Source: Bacillota bacterium
GTDB taxonomy: Bacteria > Bacillota > UBA4882 > UBA8346
Assembly (NCBI GenBank): GCA_023400055.1
Contig: JAEXFN010000036.1
Span: forward strand, 15,652 to 79,651
Direction of reading: 5' to 3'
Length of the DNA: 64,000 nt
A model generated the notes under the pieces. The model was not told where the DNA came from and searched no databases. It worked only from the letters and a program-made list of their open reading frames with translations. Both the position numbers and the translations under genes were made by a program. Of this stretch, positions 18,157 to 25,964 are shown one piece after another. Every line of letters starts with the position of its first letter. The stretch's first letter is position 1.

Positions 18157-19383
18157 ATGGACTTACGAGAAGCAGCTTTACAGCTACATCGCATCAACCG
18201 GGGCAAAATGGCGATCGCTCCCAAAGTTCAAATCGGGGATGCCGCGGACCTCAGTTTGGCCTATTCGCCAGGCGTGGCCGAGCCGTGCAAGGAAATCGCC
18301 CGAGATCCCGAGTCGGTTTATGACTATACCAACCGCGGCAATATGGTGGCGGTGGTTTCCGATGGCAGCGCCGTGTTGGGGTTGGGCAACATCGGGCCGC
18401 TGGCCGGGTTGCCGGTGATGGAGGGCAAGGCGGTGCTGTTCAAACAATTCGCCGATATCGATGCCTTCCCCATTTGTCTGGCCACCCAAGACATCGCGCA
18501 ATTGGTGCAGACGGTCCGGATGCTCGAGCCGACGTTCGGCGGGATCAATCTGGAGGATATCTCCGGGCCGCGCTGTTTCGAGGTGGAAGAACAGCTGAAG
18601 GCGGCAATGAATATTCCGGTCTTCCACGATGATCAGCATGGCACGGCGGTCGTCTGTTGTGCTGGTCTGTTAAATGCGTTAAAAGTGGTCCGAAAAGAAC
18701 CGGCCGGAGTCCGTGTCGTAGTAAACGGGGCGGGCGCGGCGGGGATCGCGATCACCAAAATGCTGCTGCAGATCGGGATCACCCCGACCAACCTCCGGCT
18801 CTGCGACAAATCGGGCATCCTCGCTCCGGACGATGACTTGAACCGCTATCAGGCCGAGTTGGCGCGGTTGACCAATCCCGGCGGAGCAAAGGGCGATCTG
18901 GGCGTGGCTCTGGCCGGCGCGGATGTCTTTATCGGCGTTTCGGCTCCCAATATCGTCAGTGAAGCGATGGTGCGTTCCATGAATGAACGGGCGATCATCT
19001 TCGGAATGGCCAATCCGGTTCCGGAAATTATGCCGGAGCTCGCCCACGCGGCTGGAGCGGCGATCGTCGGCACCGGCCGTTCCGATCTGCCGAATCAGAT
19101 TAACAATCTCATCGGTTTCCCGGGAATCTTCCGCGGAACGCTCGATGTACGGGCCAGGACGATTAATGAACCGATGAAGGTGGCGGCGGTCCGAGCGCTT
19201 GCGGCGCTTATTCCCGAACCTGAGCTTTCCGTGACCAACATTATTCCCGGAGCGTTCGATCGCCGGGTGGTCCCCGCGGTGGCCCTGGCGGTGGCCGAGG
19301 CGGCCATGGCGACCGGCGTGGCGGCTGTGCCCCGGACCCGGGCGGAATTGGAAGTCGACTGGCGGCAGCGCGGTATTATCTAA
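18157..19383 (+). CDS. Malic enzyme, short NAD(P)-dependent type
   Basis: It oxidatively decarboxylates malate to pyruvate and CO2. The 408-residue length fits the short bacterial class (YtsJ/MaeA-like). Seen are the substrate-binding AYSPGVAEPCKEIA, VSDGSAVLGLGNIGPLAGLPVMEGK, the metal-binding FHDDQHGTAVV, and the dinucleotide fold VVNGAGAAGIAITKML. An in-frame upstream TTG exists, but ATG 18157 has TGGAGGAAG nine bases before it and matches the family start. It follows dnaE closely and is ended by a stable hairpin. Cofactor choice cannot be decided by eye. Confidence 0.92.
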   Translation: MDLREAALQLHRINRGKMAIAPKVQIGDAADLSLAYSPGVAEPCKEIARDPESVYDYTNRGNMVAVVSDGSAVLGLGNIGPLAGLPVMEGKAVLFKQFADIDAFPICLATQDIAQLVQTVRMLEPTFGGINLEDISGPRCFEVEEQLKAAMNIPVFHDDQHGTAVVCCAGLLNALKVVRKEPAGVRVVVNGAGAAGIAITKMLLQIGITPTNLRLCDKSGILAPDDDLNRYQAELARLTNPGGAKGDLGVALAGADVFIGVSAPNIVSEAMVRSMNERAIIFGMANPVPEIMPELAHAAGAAIVGTGRSDLPNQINNLIGFPGIFRGTLDVRARTINEPMKVAAVRALAALIPEPELSVTNIIPGAFDRRVVPAVALAVAEAAMATGVAAVPRTRAELEVDWRQRGII

Positions 19384-19417
19384 AAGCGTTGTGATAAACC
19401 GTGCAGATCTTTTTGAC

Positions 19418-19448
19418 TTTGACGCAGCGGAAGCTGCGTCAAAAATTT
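19418..19448 (+). terminator. Terminator after malic enzyme
   Basis: TTTGACGCAGC (19418-19428) pairs perfectly with GCTGCGTCAAA (19433-19443) around GGAA, then AATTT. The T-tract is short, but the 11-bp stem is strong. Confidence 0.7.
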
Positions 19449-19509
19449 AACAGATTAAAATAACTCACGGCTGAAACTACGAGAAAGTTTCGGGTTACCC
19501 GAGATTCCT

Positions 19510-19740
19510 GAGGGGACTTCTTCCCAAACTCTGGGAAAGCATTCCCGAAACATGGGCAAAACGTCCCAAGGTTTGGGGAAGGATGCTTAAGGTTTGGGAA
19601 TGCATTCCCGAGTCTTGGGAATCGATGCCCAAGCCTTGGGAAAACATTCCCAAACGTTGGGGAAACTATCCCAAGCTTTGGGAAACGATGCCCAAGGGTT
19701 GGGCATGCTTTCCCAAAGCCTATCCCTGCTTTCCCGCGCT
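19510..19740. repeat. 21-base-period palindromic tandem repeat, island 2
   Basis: About 11 units of exactly 21 bases lie in the 654-base gap between malic enzyme and the TrkA-C gene. Most units are dyad-symmetric, TTGGGAA-N4-TTCCCAA; GGGAATGCATTCCC at 19596-19609 is a perfect palindrome. Open frames on both strands therefore show seven-residue periodicity (Trp-Glu/Pro-Lys on plus, Phe-Gly/Phe-Pro on minus), but neither has a ribosome site or resembles a known protein. I treat it as noncoding. The stretch 19741-20020 shows nothing I recognise. Confidence 0.85.
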
Positions 19741-20037
19741 CCATCCTACTTGGACCGGCACCGCTCCCTTGAATTCTCTGGCAGACGATTCTAATTCGAA
19801 GACTATCCCAGAGCTTTTAAAAGCCATGGAATAAAGTCTGACGAATCAAAAAAACTTTATGAAGTCAATTTTAACGACTTTATCCCTTGCTTCTCTGAGC
19901 CTTTTTGTTCAACCTGCCCTCGGTTAGGGTTTATCACCACGCTTTGCATTCCCCCATGATAATCAAAGCCGGAAGTCAGACGGATTGCGACATATATCGT
20001 TTGGGGCCGGCATATCTTGGTAGAGGGTGAGAGCGGA

Positions 20038-20613
20038 ATGACAATCTTTCCAAAAATGCTGGTCCTATTGTTGATAAACCTCTTGGCCTTGGCCTATCTG
20101 GTTTACCGGTTGACCCGAATCGGCAATCCGGTGGCGAAAGCACTGCAGATCGCCTGGAATTTTATGGTGGCCCGGACCCATCGTTCCGCATATTATATTG
20201 ACGCCGAGATCGGTTGGGTTTCGTTGCTGTCCAAAACATGGTGGCTGACGGTCCTCTTTTTCCTGGTCTTTTGGCTCATTTTTCAAGAATGGTATTTCGG
20301 AGTCACGCTCTTGGCGCTGATCCTTTTCCACTGCGGTTGGTATTGGCTGGCCAGCCGGAATGAACCGGGTTTTGATCGGGTCTTTCATTTGAATTCGGGC
20401 TGGGGGATCATTTACAAAACGGTGGTGGCGGATTTGGAGCTGAGCGAAAAATCCCTGGCCGAGCTCGATCTGCGCAAGAAGAATCTGTTGGTGCTGGCGA
20501 TCGAGCGGGACCGTCAATTGACGGCATTCCCCAAAGGCACCGAGATTTTGAACAACGGCGACCGTTTGATCATCTTCGGGGACTTGAACACATCGGAATC
20601 CATTTTAAATTAA
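20038..20613 (+). CDS. Membrane protein with C-terminal TrkA-C-like domain
   Basis: The 191-residue protein has three predicted membrane segments: MLVLLLINLLALAYLVYRL at 7-25, then two around 70-105 (LTVLFFLVFWLIF and GVTLLALILFHCGWYWL). A cytosolic C-terminal domain follows, VVADLELSEKSLAELDLRKK ... FPKGTEILNNGDRLIIFGD, which fits the RCK-C/TrkA-C fold that senses small ligands in potassium channels and other transporters. No ion-channel pore is visible, so I infer a regulatory membrane protein. ATG 20038 follows AGAGGGTGA; a TTG seven codons upstream is less well placed. It precedes mtrB but is separated from it by a consensus promoter. Confidence 0.65.
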   Translation: MTIFPKMLVLLLINLLALAYLVYRLTRIGNPVAKALQIAWNFMVARTHRSAYYIDAEIGWVSLLSKTWWLTVLFFLVFWLIFQEWYFGVTLLALILFHCGWYWLASRNEPGFDRVFHLNSGWGIIYKTVVADLELSEKSLAELDLRKKNLLVLAIERDRQLTAFPKGTEILNNGDRLIIFGDLNTSESILN

Positions 20614-20617
20614 TGCC

Positions 20618-20647
20618 TTGACACTGCCGGAACGATATGACTATAAT
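20618..20647 (+). promoter_or_regulatory. Sigma-A promoter of mtrB and the trp operon
   Basis: A perfect -35 TTGACA (20618-20623) and perfect -10 TATAAT (20642-20647) are spaced by 18 bases. Transcription should start near 20654, about 37 bases before the mtrB start. No other strong promoter lies between mtrB and aroF-trpE, so this one probably serves both. Confidence 0.85.
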
Positions 20648-20690
20648 AAATAAAACGGCATGATTGGGATTGCAGATTCCGGGGGTAACG

Positions 20691-20942
20691 ATGGAGCAAG
20701 AGACGCTTACGGAAGACATCGGCGGCGAATATGTCGGGGTCAGAGCCTTAGAAGACGGGGTCACCATTATCGGGTTGACCCGCGGCAAGGATACCCGGTT
20801 TCATCATACCGAGAAATTGGACCGCGGCGAAGTGATGATCTTCCAGTTCACCGAACATACTTCAGCCATGAAGATTCGCGGCAAGGCCGAGATCTTCACC
20901 AAGCTTGGCATGATCAAATGTGGCAAGGAATTTTTGGACTGA
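20691..20942 (+). CDS. mtrB: Tryptophan RNA-binding attenuation protein (TRAP)
   Basis: TRAP is the ring-shaped 11-mer that, when loaded with tryptophan, wraps RNA carrying GAG/UAG triplets and shuts down trp expression. This 83-residue protein matches B. subtilis TRAP: GVRALEDGVTIIGLTRGKDT, RFHHTEKLDRGEV, QFTEHTSAMKIRGKAE. The RNA-contacting residues equivalent to Lys37, Lys56 and Arg58 are Lys42, Lys61 and Arg63. The tryptophan-pocket threonines equivalent to Thr25 and Thr30 are Thr30 and Thr35. It has a slightly longer N-terminus. ATG 20691 follows GGGGG; an upstream in-frame TTG is less likely. Unlike B. subtilis, where it sits with folE, it lies directly before the trp operon with its target array just after the stop codon. 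Confidence 0.95.
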   Translation: MEQETLTEDIGGEYVGVRALEDGVTIIGLTRGKDTRFHHTEKLDRGEVMIFQFTEHTSAMKIRGKAEIFTKLGMIKCGKEFLD

Positions 20943-20943
20943 C

Positions 20944-21088
20944 GAGGGTAGTTTTTTAGTTTGGTTGACTTAGCAGAGTGAAGAGTGGTTTGTTTTAGCA
21001 GTTAGTTTTTTTGAGTGTAGATGAGTGGAGTTTGGTTAGCATCGATGAGCATAGCCGAGACGAGCTGAGCAATCTAGGTTTTTGAGAG
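20944..21088 (+). promoter_or_regulatory. TRAP-binding GAG/TAG triplet array in the trp leader
   Basis: About 20 GAG or TAG triplets lie between the mtrB stop and the terminator, starting at 20944, 20949, 20957, 20971, 20976, 20983, 20996, 21003, 21013, 21018, 21023, 21028, 21037, 21047, 21052, 21057, 21062, 21067, 21075 and 21084. Two runs (21013-21030 and 21047-21069) keep the exact two-base spacer that TRAP prefers. The eleven triplets from 21003 to 21069 would fill one TRAP ring. The sequence between triplets is poor in C, as in B. subtilis. AATCTAGG (21071-21078) can pair with CCAGATT (21090-21096), with one bulge, as an antiterminator overlapping the last triplets. Confidence 0.85.
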
Positions 21089-21122
21089 ACCAGATTCTTA
21101 GGAGTCTGGTCTTTTTATTTTT
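21087..21122 (+). terminator. trp attenuator terminator
   Basis: AGACCAGATTC (21087-21097) pairs over 11 bp, with one G-U, to GAGTCTGGTCT (21102-21112), closed by a 4-base loop. CTTTTTATTTTT runs on. It sits between the TRAP array and the aroF-trpE ribosome site, the position expected for TRAP-dependent attenuation. Confidence 0.9.
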
Positions 21123-21140
21123 CCGAAGGAGGAGTGAGCC

Positions 21141-23459
21141 ATGAGCCGGGAAGCGTTTTTAGACAGTCTGCCATTGGTCAGTTATAAAGGAAAGAGCAGT
21201 TCGTTTTGGATTGGCGATGTGGAGGTCGGCGGAGGGACGCCGGTGATTATCGCCGGACCGTGCGCGGTGGAATCGGCCGAGCAGATTTTGCAAGTCGCGG
21301 AAGCCATCAAGAACAGCGGCGCCCATGGCTTGCGGGGCGGGGTTTTTAAACCGCGCAGTTCCCCGTACAGCTTTCAGGGTCTGGGGGAAGCGGGCTTGCA
21401 ATTATTGGCGGAGGCCCGGCAAAAAACCGGGCTCTTTACCGTGGTCGAAGTCACCGCCATCGAGCAGATCGCCCTGGTGGCCGATGATGCCGATGTCTTG
21501 CAAGTCGGCGCCCGCAATATGCAAAATTTCGAACTGTTAAAAGCAGTCGGCCGTTCCGGCAAGCCGGTATTGCTGAAACGGGGTTTGTCCGCTACGATCC
21601 AGGAATTGCTGCAAGCGGCCGAGTACATCCTGGTGGCGGGCAATCCGCGGGTAATCCTTTGCGAACGCGGCATCCGCACTTTTGAGACGATCACCCGCAA
21701 TACTTTGGACATTAACGCCATTCCGCTATTGAAACAACTGACCCATCTGCCGGTCTTTGCCGACCCCAGCCACGGCACGGGCCGCAGCGATTTGGTGATC
21801 CCGGTGGCCAAGGCGATAATCGCCGCCGGGGCGGACGGACTGATCATGGAAGTACATCCGGATCCGGGAGCCGCACTATCCGATGGCAACCAGTCCTTGA
21901 ATCCCGCTCAGTTCGCCCAGTTCATGAGGGAGGTAAATCCGGCCGGGCCGCGCCGGGAAGCCGCGGTCGAATTGGATCCCGGCATGACTTTGGCGGAATT
22001 CCGGGAGTTGGCCTCGAGCGGTTACCGTTATATTCCGGTCCACGCCGAATTGCTTACGGATTCGGAGACGCCGGTGACGGTATTCGCCAAGTTGACCGCC
22101 GGGTCCGCAACGGGCCGGTTCCTGCTGGAAAGCGTGGAACGCGGCGAACAACTGGGCCGGTTCTCCTTTATCGGCTGGGATCCGTTGCTGCGGCTCACTG
22201 CCGTCGGCGATCAGACCACGCTTGCTGCTGCCAATGATTCTGAGCTGAAGACCGGCTCCGATCCGCTGCAAGAGTTGGCTGCCGCGCTGGCGGCGTTGAA
22301 AGTAGCCCCATTGCCGGTCCCTTATCCGTTTTATGGCGGAGCGGTCGGTTATATCGGCTATGATTACGTCCGGCTTTTGGAACGGATTTCCGAACAACGC
22401 GCAGCGGCTGGCGAAGTTCCGGATCTTTGTTGGATGGTCCCCCGTTGCCTGGCTTGTTTCGATCACGTGCTGCACAAGATCGTGCTGATCAAACTGGTGG
22501 AAGTGCCCGCCCATTCGAACGTTGAGGCCGGCTTCGACAGCGCTATGACCGACCTCAACCATCTGGCCGAGCGGTTGCGCAACCATCCCGGCCTGCCGGC
22601 GCTGGCTCATCAATATTCCGATGCTCCGGCGCCAGAACGGCACTTTCAGTTGACCAAGGCCGAATATGAAGAGCGGGTAGAGAAGATTAAAGAATACATC
22701 CGCGCCGGCGACGCCTTTCAAGTTGTTTTATCGCAGCGGATCGAGCAAGGTTATGCCGGGGATCCGTTCCTGTTCTATCGGGTGCTTCGTACCATCAATC
22801 CTTCGCCGTATCTATTTTACCTTGATTTTGGCGCTTTTCAATTGGCCGGTTCATCACCGGAAGTGATGGTCCAATCGACCGGATCCCGGGTTCTCTTAAA
22901 ACCGATCGCCGGAACCCGGCCGCGCGGCAGCACGGTGGCTCAGGATGCGCTCCTCAAAAAAGAGCTGTTAAACGATGAGAAGGAACGGGCCGAACATGTC
23001 ATGCTGGTGGATTTGGGCCGCAACGATCTGGGCCGAGTCTGCCGTTTCGGATCAGTGGCCGTGACCGAATTGATGAATGTCGAGAACTATTCGCACGTCA
23101 TGCATATTGTCTCGACCATTCAGGGCGAATTATTGCCGGATATGAACGCCACCGATCTGCTGCGGGCGGTTTTTCCCGCGGGCACGCTTTCCGGAGCGCC
23201 CAAGATTCGCGCCATGCAGATCATTGAGGAACTGGAACCGGCGCGGCGCGGCTTTTACGGCGGAGCCGTCGGTTACCTCGGCTTCAACGGCAATCTGGAC
23301 ACTTGTATTACGATTCGCACCGTGCTTTTCAAGGATCAGCGGGCCGTGCTCCAGGTGGGCGCCGGAATTGTCGCCGATTCGGTTCCGGAGCGGGAGTACG
23401 AGGAGACCATGAATAAAGCCGGCGCCGTTTTGACGGCCCTGACCCGGCTGGGAGGCTGA
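21141..23459 (+). CDS. DAHP synthase-anthranilate synthase component I fusion
   Basis: One uninterrupted 772-residue protein joins two enzymes. Residues ~1-265 are a type I-beta (KDO8P-synthase-like) DAHP synthase: PVIIAGPCAVESAEQ, GVFKPRSSPYSFQG and FADPSHGTGRSDL. It makes DAHP from PEP and erythrose-4-phosphate. Residues ~277-772 are TrpE: the tryptophan-feedback motif LLES at 328-331, IAGTRPRGSTVAQD, and the chorismate-binding AGTLSGAPKIRAMQ. No stop, frameshift or internal ribosome site separates them. The DAHP synthase part lacks the usual N-terminal regulatory domain, so the tryptophan-sensitive TrpE half may supply allosteric control; that is inference. ATG 21141 follows AAGGAGGAG. TrpG, the glutaminase partner, is encoded next. 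Confidence 0.93.
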   Translation: MSREAFLDSLPLVSYKGKSSSFWIGDVEVGGGTPVIIAGPCAVESAEQILQVAEAIKNSGAHGLRGGVFKPRSSPYSFQGLGEAGLQLLAEARQKTGLFTVVEVTAIEQIALVADDADVLQVGARNMQNFELLKAVGRSGKPVLLKRGLSATIQELLQAAEYILVAGNPRVILCERGIRTFETITRNTLDINAIPLLKQLTHLPVFADPSHGTGRSDLVIPVAKAIIAAGADGLIMEVHPDPGAALSDGNQSLNPAQFAQFMREVNPAGPRREAAVELDPGMTLAEFRELASSGYRYIPVHAELLTDSETPVTVFAKLTAGSATGRFLLESVERGEQLGRFSFIGWDPLLRLTAVGDQTTLAAANDSELKTGSDPLQELAAALAALKVAPLPVPYPFYGGAVGYIGYDYVRLLERISEQRAAAGEVPDLCWMVPRCLACFDHVLHKIVLIKLVEVPAHSNVEAGFDSAMTDLNHLAERLRNHPGLPALAHQYSDAPAPERHFQLTKAEYEERVEKIKEYIRAGDAFQVVLSQRIEQGYAGDPFLFYRVLRTINPSPYLFYLDFGAFQLAGSSPEVMVQSTGSRVLLKPIAGTRPRGSTVAQDALLKKELLNDEKERAEHVMLVDLGRNDLGRVCRFGSVAVTELMNVENYSHVMHIVSTIQGELLPDMNATDLLRAVFPAGTLSGAPKIRAMQIIEELEPARRGFYGGAVGYLGFNGNLDTCITIRTVLFKDQRAVLQVGAGIVADSVPEREYEETMNKAGAVLTALTRLGG

Positions 23460-23462
23460 AAA

Positions 23463-24047
23463 ATGCTGGCGATCATCGATAATTACGATTCATTTACTTA
23501 CAATCTGGTGCAGTATTTCGGCGAAATGGGCGTGGACATTCAAGTGTTCCGGAATGACCGGATTACCCTGGCGGAATTGACAGCGCTCCGACCCGAACGG
23601 TTGGTCATCTCGCCGGGGCCCTGTACGCCGAAGGAGAGCGGGATTTCCATGGCTGCCATCTGTCATTTCGCGGGGCGGATCCCGATCCTCGGTGTCTGCC
23701 TGGGGCATCAATGCATCGGGGAAGTCTTCGGCGGCAAGGTGATCCGCGCTCCCCAACCGGTCCATGGCAAGGAAAGCCTAATCCAACACGACGGGAAAGA
23801 ACTCTTCGCCGGCATGCCGCAGCCGTTCGCGGCAGTCCGTTATCATTCCCTGGTCGTGGAGCGTTCATCGTTCCCGGCCGCGCTGGAGGTGACCGCTACC
23901 GAGCCGGGCGGACTGGTGATGGCGTTGCGTCACCGGGATCACCCCACCTTCGGGCTGCAATTTCACCCCGAGTCCGTCTTCACGGAATCCGGCAAGCAAT
24001 TGCTGGTCAATTTCATGAAGGTTCCGGCGCCTATGGTGCGAGTGTAG
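23463..24047 (+). CDS. trpG: Anthranilate synthase component II (glutamine amidotransferase)
   Basis: It hydrolyses glutamine and channels ammonia to TrpE for anthranilate formation. The 194-residue class I amidotransferase has the nucleophile Cys in GVCLGHQCIGEVFGG and the His/Glu pair in LQFHPESVFTESG; the N-terminus IIDNYDSFTYNLVQYFGE is typical. It starts three bases after the fusion gene stop. In many Firmicutes this subunit is shared with para-aminobenzoate synthesis; its place inside the trp operon points mainly to tryptophan. GAGTGTAG at its end is a TRAP-like pair of triplets but too short to call a site. Confidence 0.94.
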   Translation: MLAIIDNYDSFTYNLVQYFGEMGVDIQVFRNDRITLAELTALRPERLVISPGPCTPKESGISMAAICHFAGRIPILGVCLGHQCIGEVFGGKVIRAPQPVHGKESLIQHDGKELFAGMPQPFAAVRYHSLVVERSSFPAALEVTATEPGGLVMALRHRDHPTFGLQFHPESVFTESGKQLLVNFMKVPAPMVRV

Positions 24048-24066
24048 CGAATCCGGAAGAAAGGTC

Positions 24067-24153
24067 ATGCATTTTTTAGTGGGGTTTAAAGAAGCCGGGC
24101 GTTCGCTTAAAGAATGGGGCTTTGAAAACAAGCCCAAGAGGAAGAGGAGCTGA
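24067..24153 (+). CDS. Possible 28-residue microprotein between trpG and trpD
   Basis: A short frame begins MHFLVGFKEAGRSLKEWGF and ends in a basic tail, PKRKRS. GGAAGAAAGG lies just before the ATG, and the stop overlaps the GAG-rich ribosome site of trpD. It contains one Trp codon. It may be a real small protein, a translational coupling device for trpD, or chance. I do not recognise it. Confidence 0.35.
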   Translation: MHFLVGFKEAGRSLKEWGFENKPKRKRS

Positions 24154-24159
24154 GCAGAG
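24138..24159 (+). promoter_or_regulatory. GAG cluster over the trpD ribosome site (candidate TRAP site)
   Basis: Five GAG triplets start at 24138, 24144, 24147, 24152 and 24157, the last three or so with two-base spacers. They cover the GAGGAG Shine-Dalgarno site and touch the GTG start of trpD. B. subtilis TRAP blocks trpG translation through a similar overlap, but that site has nine triplets. Five may be too few. Confidence 0.35.
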
Positions 24160-25169
24160 TGTTAAAAGAAAGTTTAGCCAAGATTATTCGCGGCGAGGAT
24201 CTGAGCGAGGAAGAGATGATCCGGGCCACTACCGTCATCATGGATGGCGAGGCGTCGCCGGCCCAGATCGGCGGGTTTCTGACCGGACTGCGGCTGAAGG
24301 GGGAAACGGTAAACGAGATCACCGGAGCCGCCAGGGTGATGCGGCAAAAAGCATTAAAAGTCCATTACCAGGCGCCGGTGTTGATCGATACTTGCGGGAC
24401 GGGAGGGGACAGCGCCAATACTTTCAACATCTCGACCACGGTGGCCTTTATCGTTGCCGCGGCCGGCATCCCCGTCGCCAAGCACGGCAATCGGGCCGTC
24501 TCCAGCCGGTGCGGCAGCGCCGATCTGCTGGAAGCGTTGGGCGTCAGAGTGGATCTGCCGCCGGAGCGGGTAGAACATTGTTTGCGGGAGGTCGGGATGG
24601 GTTTTTTATTCGCGCCCGTTTTTCATCTGGCCATGAAGCACGCGGTGGGTCCCCGTCGGGAACTGGGTTTCCGCACCATTTTCAATTTATTGGGCCCGTT
24701 GACCAATCCGGCGGAAGCCAATTGCCAGTTGATCGGGGTTTATCAGGCGGAACTGACCGAGCCTTTGGCCGAAGTGCTGCAACGGCTGGGCGTCAGCCGG
24801 GCGATGGTGGTCCATGGCGCGGGCGGCCTGGATGAACTGTCGTTGGCCGGAATGAATCATGCCAGTTTGTTGCAGGACGGCAAGATAACCCGGCTTGCCT
24901 TCCGTGCCGGAGATCTCGGCCTCGCTGAAGCGCCGAATCAGGCGTTATCGGGCGAGGATCCACAGGCCAACGCCCGGATTACCGCGGCCGTTCTGAACGG
25001 TTCGGAGGCGGGGCCGCGCTTGGCGGTGGTCTTATTAAACGCGGCCGCCGCACTGCTCGTCGCCGGCGTGGTTGCGGATTTAAAAAGCGGTATTGACCTG
25101 TCGCGGCGGTTGATTACCGATGGGTCGGCGTACGCCAAACTGGAACAACTGCGGAAGATAGCGGTTTGA
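24159..25169 (+). CDS. trpD: Anthranilate phosphoribosyltransferase
   Basis: It transfers phosphoribose from PRPP to anthranilate. The 336-residue length is usual. The PRPP/metal motif CGTGGDSANTFNIST lies near residue 80, KHGNRAVSSRCGSADLLEALG near 107, and the second metal motif (DGVDE-like) appears as GGLDELSL near 230. The start is GTG 24159, overlapped by a GAG-rich ribosome site. It lies 111 bases after trpG, the largest gap before trpF, and a small open frame fills that space. Confidence 0.93.
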   Translation: MLKESLAKIIRGEDLSEEEMIRATTVIMDGEASPAQIGGFLTGLRLKGETVNEITGAARVMRQKALKVHYQAPVLIDTCGTGGDSANTFNISTTVAFIVAAAGIPVAKHGNRAVSSRCGSADLLEALGVRVDLPPERVEHCLREVGMGFLFAPVFHLAMKHAVGPRRELGFRTIFNLLGPLTNPAEANCQLIGVYQAELTEPLAEVLQRLGVSRAMVVHGAGGLDELSLAGMNHASLLQDGKITRLAFRAGDLGLAEAPNQALSGEDPQANARITAAVLNGSEAGPRLAVVLLNAAAALLVAGVVADLKSGIDLSRRLITDGSAYAKLEQLRKIAV

Positions 25170-25178
25170 GGAGCGCGG

Positions 25179-25964
25179 ATGGCCATGTATCTGGAACGCA
25201 TTTTACAACATAAGCAGCTGGAAGTTGCGACCCGCAAAGAACAGCTGCCTTTGGCGGGACTCATCGTCCGCCTGTCGGAAGCAACCGCGCCGCGGAATTT
25301 CCAGGCAGCGCTCAGCCGAGAACGGATCGCCGTGATCGCCGAACTCAAAAAAGCCTCGCCATCCAAGGGCCTTTTGTGCGCGGATTTTGATCCGGAAAGG
25401 CTGGCGGCCGCCTATGAAGGCGGCGGCGCCGCCGCCCTGTCGGTATTGACCGATGAACCATTCTTCCAGGGAACGCTGCAGAATCTGCGGCTCGCCAAAA
25501 CGGCGACCCGCCATGCCCCGTTGCTGCGGAAGGACTTTGTGATCGATTCCTATCAAATATACGAAGCCCGGGTCTATGGAGCCGATGCCATCCTGCTGAT
25601 CGCGGCGGCTTTGGAAGAGCGGACGCTGCGCGAATTCATTGCCATTGCCCGCGAGCTTCGCTTGACCCCGCTGGTGGAGGTGCACGACGCCCGGGAATTG
25701 GCGACGGCGTTGCAAGCCGGGGCGGATGTCATCGGCATCAATAACCGCGACCTGACCACTTTTCAAGTGGATCTGGGTACTACTTTAAAATTGCTGCCAA
25801 GCATCCCGGCGGGAATCATCACCGTCTCGGAGAGCGGTATCCGAAGCCGTGCCGATTTGCTGCGGCTGGAAGCGGCCGGAGTCAACGCGGTTCTGGTGGG
25901 CGAAACCCTGGTGACCGCCGCCGATCCCGGTCTGAAACTGCGCCAGCTATTGGGGGTGGCCTGA
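25179..25964 (+). CDS. trpC: Indole-3-glycerol phosphate synthase
   Basis: It closes the indole ring from CdRP with loss of CO2. The 261-residue TIM barrel has the catalytic-lysine motif VIAELKKASPSKGLL near residue 50, LLRKDFVIDSYQIYEAR near 112, GINNRDLTTF near 187 and ITVSESGIRS near 210. It begins ten bases after trpD at ATG 25179; a second ATG two codons on is also possible. It is followed without a gap by trpF. Confidence 0.95.
   Translation: MAMYLERILQHKQLEVATRKEQLPLAGLIVRLSEATAPRNFQAALSRERIAVIAELKKASPSKGLLCADFDPERLAAAYEGGGAAALSVLTDEPFFQGTLQNLRLAKTATRHAPLLRKDFVIDSYQIYEARVYGADAILLIAAALEERTLREFIAIARELRLTPLVEVHDARELATALQAGADVIGINNRDLTTFQVDLGTTLKLLPSIPAGIITVSESGIRSRADLLRLEAAGVNAVLVGETLVTAADPGLKLRQLLGVA

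Noticed and set aside
19439..19834. Open frames on both strands of island 2 with seven-residue repeats
   Set aside because: Periodicity of the DNA alone produces the peptide repeats in every frame. There is no Shine-Dalgarno site, and sister islands of the same period are broken by stops.
20943..21120. T-box or leader-peptide attenuator for trp
   Set aside because: No T-box sequence (AGGGTGGNACCGCG) is present, and the short frame beginning at 21021 has only one Trp codon. The GAG/TAG spacing and adjacent mtrB explain the leader better.
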